Assembly: GCA_002787815.1 (NCBI GenBank)
Contig: PCUY01000031.1
Span: 1-64,000 of the forward strand
Direction: 5' to 3'
Source: Bacteroidetes bacterium CG12_big_fil_rev_8_21_14_0_65_60_17
GTDB lineage: Bacteria > Bacteroidota > Rhodothermia > Rhodothermales > UBA10348
DNA length: 64,000 nucleotides
The notes under the pieces are model-generated. The model made no database searches. It saw nothing but the letters and a program-made list of their open reading frames with translations, and was not told the origin of the DNA. Shown here in pieces: positions 44,477 to 52,892 of this stretch (position 1 is the stretch's first letter; each line of letters starts with the position of its first letter). Made by a program: the position numbers and the translations under genes.

Positions 44477-45970
44477 ATGAAGGACGTCATTACCCAGAAT
44501 CTCATCGGCGGCGCATGGCAGGACAGCGCTTCCGGCGCCACGTTCAAAAACATCAACCCCGCCCGCAACTCCGATGTGATCGGTTCTTTCCCCGAATCGG
44601 GCGTTGAGGATGTGGACGATGCTGTTCGTGCTGCGCGCACCGCATTCAAATCATGGAGCAGAATGCCCGCGCCCGCCCGCGGTGACATCCTTCGTCGGAT
44701 AGGAGATCTGTTGACCGAGAACAAGAGTGCGCTCGCCTTCCAGATGACGCGTGAAATGGGCAAGCCCTTTTTCGAGACCAAGGGTGATGTCCAGGAAGCC
44801 ATCGACACCGCCTACTACGCGGCAACAGAGACGCGACGCCTCTTCGGCCACACCGTACCGAGTGAATTGCCGGACAAGTTCAATATGAGCATCCGACGGC
44901 CCATCGGCGTTGTTGGTGTCATAACGGCCTGGAACTTTCCCGTCGCCGTCCCGACCTGGAAAATGTTTCCCGCGCTGGCTGCCGGAAACACCGTCGTATT
45001 CAAACCCAGCGAGGATGCTCCCAATTCCGGTGCCCTCCTGACCAGCATCATGGTGGATGCAGGGCTCCCCGATGGCGTCCTGAACCTGGTGCAGGGTGGA
45101 GCGGGTGCGGGGAGTGCGCTCGTGGAACACCCGGATGTGAATGCCGTCTCGTTCACCGGATCTACAGCCACCGGATCGAAGATAGGAGAAGCATGTGGGC
45201 GCATGCACAAGCGCTTTTCACTGGAGATGGGCGGCAAGAATCCTGCCATCGTCATGGCCGATGCCGACCTGGACCTCGTACTGGAAGGCCTCGTCTGGGG
45301 TGCCTTTGGAACCACGGGCCAGCGCTGTACGGCTACTTCACGCCTGATTGTCCATGAGGATGTGCACGACGAACTCGTCTCCCGCCTCAAGCAACGCGCC
45401 GAGTCACTGAAGTTGGGTTACGGAAACGAGGATGGCGTCGAGATGGGCCCCGTCATCAACCGGAAGGGGGCTGAGAAAATCCTGCATTACCTGGAAATCG
45501 GCAGCGATGAAGGAGCTACCATCTACACGGGAGGCAAGCGGGCAACGGGCGCGGACCTGGATGATGGCTGGTTCATCCAGCCAACCATTCTGACAGACGT
45601 CACGCCGGAAATGCGGGTTGCCACGGAAGAAATTTTCGGCCCAGTACTGTCCGTACTGAAAATCTCCTCCTATGAGGAGGCCATTGACGTGGCCAACAAC
45701 ATCGAATACGGACTCTCTTCGGCCATATACACGCGGGATGTGTCGACGGCTTTCCGGGCCATGCACGACATCGAAGCGGGCATCACGTATATCAATGGTC
45801 CAACCATCGGAGCCGAAGCGCATATGCCGTTCGGCGGTGTCAAAGGCACCGGTAACGGTCACCGGGAAGGAGGCTGGGAGGTCTTTGAGTTCTACACGGA
45901 GACCAAGACCGTCTACGTGGACTACAGCGGTCGCCTGCAGAAGGCCCAGATCGACAACGTGGAAGACTGA
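44477..45970 (+). CDS. Aldehyde dehydrogenase family protein
   Basis: A 497-residue NAD(P)-dependent ALDH. The NAD-binding stretch GVVGVITAWNFPVAVPTWKM and VVFKPSEDAPNSG precede VSFTGSTATGSKIG. The general-base Glu is in SLEMGGKNPAIVMADADLD and the nucleophile Cys in GTTGQRCTATSRL. The C-terminal GAEAHMPFGGVKGTGNGHR is typical of an ALDH subgroup of uncertain substrate. It is coupled (TGATG) to a cyclodeaminase/mu-crystallin homologue and then to a pipecolate/sarcosine-oxidase homologue, so alpha-aminoadipate semialdehyde (piperideine-6-carboxylate) is a reasonable candidate substrate. The start is ATG 44477 at MKDVITQNLI. Confidence 0.93.
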   Translation: MKDVITQNLIGGAWQDSASGATFKNINPARNSDVIGSFPESGVEDVDDAVRAARTAFKSWSRMPAPARGDILRRIGDLLTENKSALAFQMTREMGKPFFETKGDVQEAIDTAYYAATETRRLFGHTVPSELPDKFNMSIRRPIGVVGVITAWNFPVAVPTWKMFPALAAGNTVVFKPSEDAPNSGALLTSIMVDAGLPDGVLNLVQGGAGAGSALVEHPDVNAVSFTGSTATGSKIGEACGRMHKRFSLEMGGKNPAIVMADADLDLVLEGLVWGAFGTTGQRCTATSRLIVHEDVHDELVSRLKQRAESLKLGYGNEDGVEMGPVINRKGAEKILHYLEIGSDEGATIYTGGKRATGADLDDGWFIQPTILTDVTPEMRVATEEIFGPVLSVLKISSYEEAIDVANNIEYGLSSAIYTRDVSTAFRAMHDIEAGITYINGPTIGAEAHMPFGGVKGTGNGHREGGWEVFEFYTETKTVYVDYSGRLQKAQIDNVED

Positions 45971-46944
45971 TGGACGGTGGGATCATCCCGGATGAGGCCG
46001 TAGCACGTGCACTGCCATGGGATGAGCTTGTACCTGCCCTGCATTCGGCGTTTGCAGACGACATCGTCGTACCGGGGCGCATGCATACGGCTACGTCCTC
46101 AGGGACCCTGTTGGTCATGCCCGCGTGGAGGCGTCACGGCCTGCTGGGACTGAAAGTCGCGACGATCCACCCTGGAAACAATGCACGTGGCATGCCGGCC
46201 GTGCACGCGACGTACATACTGCTCCGTGAAGACAGCGGCCAACGGGTATGCGTACTCGACGGACGTGCACTCACCGTGCGCCGAACAGCTGCAACCTCCG
46301 CGCTGGCTTCCCGGCTGCTCTCGCGTCCGGACAGCCGCACGCTACTCATGGTGGGAGCCGGTGCCCTTGCAGGACCCCTTATCGAAGCCCACCTGTGGGC
46401 CCGGCCCGTGGAACGGGTCATGGTATGGAACAGAACGCCGGAACGGGCCAGACGTCTCGTATCGTCCCTTTCCAACCGCCATGATTTCCTCTATGGCGCG
46501 CGGGCGACATCGCGCCCCGTCTCATTCGAGGTCGCCGGGTCACTGACCCATGCGGTGTCCGAAGCGGACGTGATTTCCTGCGCAACCCTGTCGACCGAAC
46601 CCCTCATCAGGGATGCCCAGGTCCGCGCTGGCACACACATCGATCTGGTGGGAGCATTCAGACCGGACATGCGGGAAACCGATGGCGCCGTTCTCGGGAG
46701 GGCCCGGGTTTTTGTAGATGCGCGGGCGGGTGCCCTGTCGGAGGCAGGAGACATTCTGCAGGCCATCGACGAGGGTTTTTTCACGCCCGATGCCATCGAA
46801 GGTGACCTGAACGCGCTCTGCCGGGCGCCGCAGGCGCCCGGCAGAGCGCCGTCTGATATAACCGTTTTCAAGTCGGTGGGTCATGCCCTTGAAGACCTCG
46901 CAGCAGCAGAGCTCGTCGCAGCCGAACTGGGTCTGTATCCGTGA
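45970..46944 (+). CDS. Ornithine cyclodeaminase/mu-crystallin family protein
   Basis: A 324-residue Rossmann enzyme. GRMHTATSSGTLLVMPAW and GLKVATIHPGNNARGMP form the substrate domain, including the conserved Lys. LLMVGAGALAGPLIEAHL is the NAD(P) loop, and HIDLVGAFRPDMRETDG the C-terminal signature with the conserved Asp. Members include ornithine and alanine enzymes and ketimine reductases acting on piperideine- or pyrroline-2-carboxylate. The neighbours favour a ketimine reductase making pipecolate or proline. It overlaps both neighbours (TGATG upstream, GTGA downstream). A 17-bp perfect hairpin lies in its coding sequence at 46813-46849. Confidence 0.85.
   Translation: MDGGIIPDEAVARALPWDELVPALHSAFADDIVVPGRMHTATSSGTLLVMPAWRRHGLLGLKVATIHPGNNARGMPAVHATYILLREDSGQRVCVLDGRALTVRRTAATSALASRLLSRPDSRTLLMVGAGALAGPLIEAHLWARPVERVMVWNRTPERARRLVSSLSNRHDFLYGARATSRPVSFEVAGSLTHAVSEADVISCATLSTEPLIRDAQVRAGTHIDLVGAFRPDMRETDGAVLGRARVFVDARAGALSEAGDILQAIDEGFFTPDAIEGDLNALCRAPQAPGRAPSDITVFKSVGHALEDLAAAELVAAELGLYP
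46813..46849. repeat. 17-bp perfect hairpin inside the cyclodeaminase-like gene
   Basis: Arms 46813-46829 and 46833-46849 are perfectly complementary over 17 bp with the three-base loop GCA. It is in frame, encoding roughly NALCRAPQAPGRAPSD, and not followed by a T-run. The arms are almost pure GC, so the mRNA or single-stranded DNA could form a very stable stem. Confidence 0.92.
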
Positions 46945-47984
46945 AGCTGGCGGTAGTCGGTGCAGGTATCCACGGCCTGTGTGTCGCAAGACACGCGGTT
47001 CAGAGGGGCTGGGACGTGCACGTGTACGACCAGGGATGCATCCCCAATCCACTCTCGTCAAGCTTTGATGAGCACCGGCTCATACGATATCCCTATGGGC
47101 ATGACGATGGATACACTGCTCTCGTAGCGACAGCGTACGAGGCATGGGAGCGGATGTGGCCACTGCTTGGCGACCGGTACCATATCGAGACGGGCACACT
47201 GGCCATTTCCCGCAGGACGACAGGCTTCATCGAGGCCAGCGTCAAGGCCATGCAGCGTCTTGGCATTGCGGTAGACATTATCGATACCGAACAGGCAAAA
47301 GCACTGGTCCCACACGTGAGGGTCCACGACGACGAAGAAGTCCTCTGGAGTCCGACAGGGGACGCGCTTCTTGCCCATCGTATCCTCGTGGCGCTGGTAC
47401 GAACATGCCGAGAACATGGTGTGCACCTGCACGAACGGCATAAAGTCCGGGAGGGACACGAGTTCGCCTACGCAGATTGTACTTTCTGGGCCCGGGGTGC
47501 GTGGGCATCGGGTGTCCTTCCGTCACGCCAGAGCATAGCCTACTTCCGTCCTCCCGCCACATGGAAAACGTGTCGGCATCCAATGGTACTTGATCTCGCA
47601 GGAGATGATGGATTCTATCTCGTGCCGGGCGTCGCGAAGTCGGGATGGAAACTGGGCGTGCACCGGTCGTCAGGAGCCGGTCATCCAGATGACATCCGCT
47701 CTCTGACCAGCGATGAGTTGAAACGCCTCGGCACCCTGGCGCGCACAAGACTGCAGGGCCTCTCTTCCGACATGCGTCTCACAGGACTGGCCTGTTACTA
47801 TGCGCTCGTGGACAAGGGGCGATTCCAACTTCACGGGTCGCCGCGGATCATGGAGTTCAGGGGTGGCTCAGGACATTCGTTCAAGTTCGGCGCACTGGTG
47901 GGCGAAACAGTGTGTCAGGTCGCGGCCGGCGAAACAGATTTCGGCGACGCACAGAAACTGCTTGCAGGTCAGGTGGTCATCTGA
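46941..47984 (+). CDS. FAD-dependent oxidase, monomeric sarcosine/pipecolate oxidase (PIPOX) family
   Basis: A 347-residue D-amino-acid-oxidase-fold enzyme starting at GTG, overlapping the upstream stop by 4 nt. The FAD loop is VVGAGIHGLCVARHAVQRG. ACYYALVDKGRF places Cys285 where monomeric sarcosine oxidase and pipecolate oxidase carry covalent FAD, and GGSGHSFKFGALVGE matches the family's SGHGFKF motif. DEHRLIRYPYG supplies the usual Arg-rich active-site loop. These enzymes oxidise secondary amines such as sarcosine or L-pipecolate, producing H2O2. With the adjacent reductase and aldehyde dehydrogenase, L-pipecolate is the favoured substrate by inference. The last 8 nt overlap the convergent HD gene. 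Confidence 0.88.
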   Translation: MKLAVVGAGIHGLCVARHAVQRGWDVHVYDQGCIPNPLSSSFDEHRLIRYPYGHDDGYTALVATAYEAWERMWPLLGDRYHIETGTLAISRRTTGFIEASVKAMQRLGIAVDIIDTEQAKALVPHVRVHDDEEVLWSPTGDALLAHRILVALVRTCREHGVHLHERHKVREGHEFAYADCTFWARGAWASGVLPSRQSIAYFRPPATWKTCRHPMVLDLAGDDGFYLVPGVAKSGWKLGVHRSSGAGHPDDIRSLTSDELKRLGTLARTRLQGLSSDMRLTGLACYYALVDKGRFQLHGSPRIMEFRGGSGHSFKFGALVGETVCQVAAGETDFGDAQKLLAGQVVI

Positions 47985-48816
47985 GGTACCATTTTGGAGG
48001 CTCCCCTCCCACTTCCACCATGATTTCAAGGTGGCTCATTATGGGAGATGCCTTCACCTTGGTCATAAGGACTTCTTCAATCTGGTAAAGACCGGTGGCG
48101 TTGTCCATCTTGATCGTCAAGCCCACGGGTTTGTGGGTCCCCTTCGCAATTTCCACACGGGAGACCGATTGGGAGGAATATCGGTGCATATCACCAACTG
48201 TCGGGTCGCGCTCCAGATTCATGGGAATCCGCGAGCGACCTTTTGACATATCCGTTCCATCGGCCACAAGGACAACACCCGCCTCCACAGAGTGAATGCG
48301 ATCGTGAGCCATGTGCCCCACCATGCATTCGTGAATCATGGAACGCATGGCCACCTGCTTGGCCAAATCGCCTGGACAGTGTACGTCCAGATAACGCCTG
48401 ATAATGTGATCGGCAAGGACTATGGAATGCCACTCATGAGCCTCCCTTGTCACGGACATACCGACATCATGCAGGAAACATCCCAGGGCCACAACCATGG
48501 CTGCATCTTCCTGCGTACCTACACTTTCGGACACGAAACCGGATTCGACGCCACCCTCCTTCAACAGCCGGAGGATTTTGAGCGCATTGTACGTTGTAAT
48601 GCGTGCATGCACCGGACCATGATCGTTGTATCCGAGTCTCCGTACCGAAACTACATTGGCGTAGCTGTGATACAGATTGATTTCCTTGTCCTGAAGTAAT
48701 TCTTTCAGGAGACTGTGCAGTCTCCCTTCCGACCTGGACAGCAGTATCGCGTCCAGCTGCGCCTCCTTGGCAGTCGGTTTGGTCCAGTCCGGGACGTTTT
48801 CGTGGGAATTCCGCAT
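47977..48816 (-). CDS. HD-domain phosphohydrolase of unknown substrate
   Basis: A 279-residue soluble protein. The HD metal site is recognisable: His in YNDHGPVHAR, the His-Asp pair in FLHDVGMSVT, further His in MIHECMVGH, and the final Asp in LVADGTDMSKGRSRIP. The last motif resembles HD proteins common in archaea. A ~60-residue beta-rich tail follows (VGLTIKMDNATG, SHLEIMVEVGG). Substrates of relatives include nucleotides and cyclic nucleotides. It starts at ATG 48816 (a GTG at 48822 is possible) and follows rpsA after a hairpin-bearing 130-nt gap. Confidence 0.8.
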   Translation of the reverse strand: MRNSHENVPDWTKPTAKEAQLDAILLSRSEGRLHSLLKELLQDKEINLYHSYANVVSVRRLGYNDHGPVHARITTYNALKILRLLKEGGVESGFVSESVGTQEDAAMVVALGCFLHDVGMSVTREAHEWHSIVLADHIIRRYLDVHCPGDLAKQVAMRSMIHECMVGHMAHDRIHSVEAGVVLVADGTDMSKGRSRIPMNLERDPTVGDMHRYSSQSVSRVEIAKGTHKPVGLTIKMDNATGLYQIEEVLMTKVKASPIMSHLEIMVEVGGEPPKWYLR

Positions 48817-48848
48817 TGACACTCACAGTCGGTTCGACATGATACGAA

Positions 48849-48880
48849 CGCGGGGGTAGACCTGGTGGTCTACCCCCGCG
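48849..48880 (-). terminator. Strong hairpin downstream of rpsA
   Basis: Perfect 14-bp arms (48849-48862 with 48867-48880) around the loop TGGT, lying 67 nt past the rpsA stop. There is no T-run on either side, so it may rely on pausing or act as an mRNA 3' stabiliser. A second perfect palindrome, CTTCGGCGCCGAAG, follows at 48893-48906. Confidence 0.6.
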
Positions 48881-48946
48881 GTTTCAATCGGACTTCGGCG
48901 CCGAAGCGGCTCTGCGGGCCGCGCTCAGACGCAGTGCCGTGGTTGG

Positions 48947-51454
48947 TTATGAAGCTTCCTTATCCGAAGCCTCTTCCTCCTCATCAGCCTTTTCACCGTC
49001 CTTCTCCTCAGCCTTCTTCTTTGACGCGGCCTTGGTCTTGGACGGCGACTTCTTCGCCGTCGACGCCTTCGTCGTGGACTTTGCCTTGGGTGCATCGTCC
49101 TCCGACGCAGCTTCTTCAGAAGAGGATTTCTCTGCGTCAGCGCTTTCACTGGCCTCCATCTGGGCCTTGAGTTCCGCCAGTCCGGACAGTTCTCCGAGCG
49201 TTGTTGGGCCCGATGCCCCTTCCTTCTCGATGAACTGTTTCACGGAGCGTTCCTCTGCGCGACGCGCTTCCGTCTTCTCGCGACGTTCTGCCTGACGCTC
49301 TAGCGCTTCGGCCTGACGTTCCGTGGCAACGAGGCTGACAACAATTTCCTTCTGGTTGGCATCGAACCGGATTACAGTAAGATCTTCCAGTTCTTCGCCG
49401 TCACGGTACGAGTCGATGGTCTTTCCAGCTGGCAACTCTGTCTGCGGAAGGAAGGCTTCCACCTCCATGGGCAGCTCAACCACAAGTCCCTTGTCTTCGA
49501 TCCTGGCTACCGTACCATTGGTCTTGGCGCCTTCGTCATAGACCTGGGCAAACTGATTCCATGGATTGGTTTCAACCTGCTTGTGTCCCAGGGAAATTCG
49601 CCGATCGTCCGTGTCGATGTTCAGCACGACGACGTCCATTTCCTGGTTCTTCTTGACCATTTCGGAAGGATGACGAATACGCTTTGTCCAGCTCAGGTCG
49701 CTGATGTGGACAAGGCCATCAATGCCGGGTTCAATCTCAACGAAGACGCCAAAGTTGGTGATGTTGCGAACCTTGCCCCGCATGACGGTTCCCGGCGGGT
49801 AACGATCGGCAATGTTCTCCCATGGGTCGGGCTCGAGCTGCTTCATTCCCAGTGAGATCTTCTTGCCCTCACCGTCGATGTTCAGGATTTTCACCTGCAC
49901 AACCTGACCGAGCGATACCATCTGGGAAGGATGCCGGATGTGCTCGGTCCATGACATCTCGGAGATGTGGACGAGACCTTCAATTCCCTTCTCGAGTTCA
50001 ACAAAGGCGCCGTAGTCCGTGATGGAAACGACTTTCCCTTCAACCACCGAATCCTCACCGTATTTCTCGGTGATCTCTTCCCACGGGTGCGGCTGCAACT
50101 GCTTGAGACCCAGAGATATACGCTGTCTCTCCTTGTCGTAGTCGAGTACAACCACATTCATTTTCTCGTCGAGACTCACGAGTTCGGACGGATGGGCTAC
50201 GCGTCCCCACGACAGGTCTGTGATGTGCAGGAGGCCGTCGACGCCGCCCAGATCGATGAATACACCGAAGTCCGTTATATTCTTTACAACGCCTTCCAGG
50301 ATCTGGCCAGGCTCCATGGTCGAGAGAATTTTCTCCCGCTGTGCCATGAGATCCTTCTCGATGAGTGCCTTGTGCGAAACCACAATGTTCTCATTGGCCG
50401 GATTGAGCTTGACGATCTTGAATTCCATGTGCTTGTCCAGGTACGCATCGAAATCGCGTACCGGGCGCACATCAATCTGGGAGCCAGGAAGGAAGGCCTC
50501 CATTTCTCCGAACAGCTCGACGATCATGCCGCCCTTGATACGACGCACGATCTGACCCTCAAGGACTTCTTCATTTTCGAAGGCATCCTCGATACGGCGC
50601 CAGCGACGAACCGTGTCCGCTTTCGTCTTCGAAAGCACCAACTGACCGTGATAGTCCTCAATGCGCTCGAGGAATACTTCCACCTCGTCGCCCACTTCGA
50701 GATCAGGGCCGAATTCATTTCTGGAAACAATTCCGTCGCTCTTGAACCCGATATCAATAACGACATCCTTGTCACCGACCTTCAGCACACGGCCAGCCAC
50801 AATCTCGTTTTCGGTAATGGTCGTGAGCGTGCTCTCGATCATGGCCTGCAGATCACCGAGATCCACGGGTCCTATTTCGGGCTCGTCGGCTGTCTCGAGA
50901 TCGGCCAGGGTGTAGACTTCACCGGTGATTTCGCCGGTATACCCAAGCATGCCTTTGGGTGTAGTGAGTTGCGCCTCGCGCTCCCCTTCTTCAATGGCGG
51001 GCTCTCCGGCTGCAACGAGATCGGCATCATCTTCGGACGCAGGCTCTTCCTTGCTGGCAACGGCCTCCTCCGGGGACGGCCCGTCTTTAACGGACGCTTC
51101 TTCGGTGGCGGGCTCCGTATCGGCGGACGTCGCCTCGGCTGACGGTTCTTTTTGCTCGGACGTCGCCTCGGCTGCGGGTGCTTCTACCTCTGACGCTTCT
51201 TCCGCTGCCTGCTCATCCTCCGTGGAAGCTTCTTCGGCTGCGGGTTCTGCGTCCGTGGAAGCTTCTTCGGCCGCTGGCTCTTTGTCTTCGGACGTCGCTT
51301 CGGCCTCGGCCTCTTCTTCCGCAGGGGCAGCCTTTGACGCAGGATCTGACGCTTTTGCGCTTTCCTGCAGTGTAGATTTATCAACCTGCTCCGTAGCAGG
51401 CGTTACCGACTCTTCAGGCTGTTCCTTCGAATCGTCATGCTGTTTATCAGCCAT
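48947..51454 (-). CDS. rpsA: 30S ribosomal protein S1 with repetitive acidic N-terminal extension
   Basis: An 835-residue S1, much longer than E. coli S1 (557). After the start MADKQHDD there are ~200 residues of Ala/Glu/Ser-rich sequence, including eight 11-residue tandem repeats (residues 52-139). Six S1 RNA-binding domains follow from about residue 220; the clearest are GQILEGVVKNITDFGVFIDLG, VVEGKVVSITDYGAFVELEKG and VMRGKVRNITNFGVFVEIEPG. The C-terminal ~65 residues are Lys/Glu/Ala/Ser-rich (KSTTKASTAKKSPSKTK) and end very acidic. It docks mRNA on the 30S subunit. The frame is open upstream to 51577, but the Met at 51454 fits best. cmk lies upstream, a common S1 arrangement. Confidence 0.95.
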   Translation of the reverse strand: MADKQHDDSKEQPEESVTPATEQVDKSTLQESAKASDPASKAAPAEEEAEAEATSEDKEPAAEEASTDAEPAAEEASTEDEQAAEEASEVEAPAAEATSEQKEPSAEATSADTEPATEEASVKDGPSPEEAVASKEEPASEDDADLVAAGEPAIEEGEREAQLTTPKGMLGYTGEITGEVYTLADLETADEPEIGPVDLGDLQAMIESTLTTITENEIVAGRVLKVGDKDVVIDIGFKSDGIVSRNEFGPDLEVGDEVEVFLERIEDYHGQLVLSKTKADTVRRWRRIEDAFENEEVLEGQIVRRIKGGMIVELFGEMEAFLPGSQIDVRPVRDFDAYLDKHMEFKIVKLNPANENIVVSHKALIEKDLMAQREKILSTMEPGQILEGVVKNITDFGVFIDLGGVDGLLHITDLSWGRVAHPSELVSLDEKMNVVVLDYDKERQRISLGLKQLQPHPWEEITEKYGEDSVVEGKVVSITDYGAFVELEKGIEGLVHISEMSWTEHIRHPSQMVSLGQVVQVKILNIDGEGKKISLGMKQLEPDPWENIADRYPPGTVMRGKVRNITNFGVFVEIEPGIDGLVHISDLSWTKRIRHPSEMVKKNQEMDVVVLNIDTDDRRISLGHKQVETNPWNQFAQVYDEGAKTNGTVARIEDKGLVVELPMEVEAFLPQTELPAGKTIDSYRDGEELEDLTVIRFDANQKEIVVSLVATERQAEALERQAERREKTEARRAEERSVKQFIEKEGASGPTTLGELSGLAELKAQMEASESADAEKSSSEEAASEDDAPKAKSTTKASTAKKSPSKTKAASKKKAEEKDGEKADEEEEASDKEAS
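51038..51301 (-). repeat. Eight-unit 33-nt (11-residue) tandem repeat in rpsA
   Basis: Residues 52-139 read as consecutive 11-mers: EATSEDKEPAA, EEASTDAEPAA, EEASTEDEQAA, EEASEVEAPAA, EATSEQKEPSA, EATSADTEPAT, EEASVKDGPSP, EEAVASKEEPA. The period is exact through 264 nt with diverged units, indicating old in-frame duplication in the acidic extension of S1. Confidence 0.88.
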
Positions 51455-51610
51455 TGAAATGATGGTGAGTCTCTCTGCCTCGGCATAGCCGATGGGGATG
51501 GCACAGACTCTCGTTTTCAGAGTGAAACAAAATGACCCCTCTCGATCCCGTCTCGAAAGCAGGTCAACCAACCGCAATTACGGTGTAGCCAACGATACAC
51601 GCACAGTGTA

Positions 51611-52318
51611 TCAGTTCGTTCCCCCTGACAGTTGTTGCCGCTTTTCTGTCACAATCTTCACAATACGAATGACCTGGTCCCGGAATGAGAGACCTGTGGT
51701 ATCGATTTCGACAGCGTCGTCCGCTTTTCTCAGCGGCGCGCGGGCTCGACTCCGGTCCCGTGCGTCGCGCGCCTTCATGTCTTCCATTATGTCACCCAGT
51801 GCAACATCCTGGCCCCTCTCCGCCAGTTCCGCACGGCGGCGCTCGGCCCTTACGCGGTCGTTGGCCGTCATGAATATCTTTACATCCGCGTCGGGAAACA
51901 CAACCGTCCCGATGTCACGACCCTCCATGACCACCACCCCCCCGTGCGACGCCACCTTTTGGGCCACAATGCGTTGCCGTGCCACCATGGCGTCCCGGAC
52001 ACATGAAGACTGGGCAAACTCGGAAGCAAGCCGACCCGCGTATTCCTTGCGGATTTCCCCGCTTACGTCCTCCCCGCCAAGGAGCACACGCACACGATCC
52101 GATCCCTCATGCCCCGTCACTTCAAGGTGCAGGTCGAGTGCACGAAGGTGCTCACGGGTAACCTCGGTCGCACGCTCGAGACCCAACCTGGAGAGGTAGA
52201 GTGAGGTTGCCCGGTACATGGCTCCCGTATCCACGAAAAGGCCACCCAGTGCATCCGCAACGGCGCGTGCTGTCGAGCTTTTCCCGGAACCGGAGGGGCC
52301 ATCAATGGCGACAATCAT
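51611..52318 (-). CDS. cmk: Cytidylate kinase
   Basis: A 235-residue CMP/dCMP kinase. The P-loop is IAIDGPSGSGKSSTARAVA in effect (residues 3-15), followed by FVDTGAMYRATSLYL, the CMP-binding EGRDIGTVVFPDADVKIFMTA, and ARDARDRSRARAPLRKADDAVEIDTT, all standard for Cmk. The start MIVAIDG was chosen; the upstream open frame would extend into the divergent gene. The following 156-nt spacer leads to rpsA, matching the common cmk-rpsA order. Confidence 0.96.
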   Translation of the reverse strand: MIVAIDGPSGSGKSSTARAVADALGGLFVDTGAMYRATSLYLSRLGLERATEVTREHLRALDLHLEVTGHEGSDRVRVLLGGEDVSGEIRKEYAGRLASEFAQSSCVRDAMVARQRIVAQKVASHGGVVVMEGRDIGTVVFPDADVKIFMTANDRVRAERRRAELAERGQDVALGDIMEDMKARDARDRSRARAPLRKADDAVEIDTTGLSFRDQVIRIVKIVTEKRQQLSGGTN

Positions 52319-52382
52319 GCAATTCCTGATGGATTGTGGATGCGCCGGGAAACTACGAAGTCGGAGTCCGTAATTTGCGCAT

Positions 52383-52892
52383 ATGACAAAAATGCACACA
52401 GATTTGTCCCGCGCACCACTGGTCGTTCTTTTGCACAACCTGCGCTCTGCCTACAACACCGGTTCCATTTTCAGGACAGCCGATGCCATGCGCATTGAAA
52501 GGCTCCTGCTTTCCGGGTTCACCCCCGATCCGGCGCATCCGAAATTACGGAAAACTGCACTGGGTGCAGAACGCTCTGTACCCTGGTCCCGGACTGAAAA
52601 CGTGAGGGAAGAACTCCGCCTGTGGCGACGCAAAGGCTTCACCATAGCAGCACTCGAATGTGCGCCCACAGCCCTTCCCCTGCACGACGTTGATGGAACG
52701 CAGCTGCCCATGTTGCTCATTGCCGGTAATGAGGTGGACGGGGTGCCGGAGAACCTGCTCGAGGAGTGCGATGTAATCCTTGAAATCAAACAGTACGGGA
52801 TGAAGCAGTCACTCAACGTCAGCGTTGCATCAGGTATTGCCATGCATTCCCTTGTCCAACTTCACCTGACACGCGACCCTCAATTCATATGA
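52383..52892 (+). CDS. SpoU/TrmH-family RNA methyltransferase
   Basis: A 169-residue SPOUT methyltransferase, consisting of the catalytic core only, without an N-terminal substrate domain. VVLLHNLRSAYNTGSIFRTAD is motif 1 with the conserved Asn and Arg, LIAGNEVDGVPENLLEECD is motif 2, and LEIKQYGMKQSLNVSVASGIAMHSL is the knot motif 3. It probably 2'-O-methylates a ribose in tRNA or rRNA; the target is not determined. ATGA overlap with the MutA-like gene downstream, and divergent from cmk by 64 nt. Confidence 0.92.
   Translation: MTKMHTDLSRAPLVVLLHNLRSAYNTGSIFRTADAMRIERLLLSGFTPDPAHPKLRKTALGAERSVPWSRTENVREELRLWRRKGFTIAALECAPTALPLHDVDGTQLPMLLIAGNEVDGVPENLLEECDVILEIKQYGMKQSLNVSVASGIAMHSLVQLHLTRDPQFI

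Noticed and set aside
49967-51142. 391-codon open frame on the plus strand
   Set aside because: It is the antisense of rpsA; the repeated S1 motifs on the minus strand explain the region fully.
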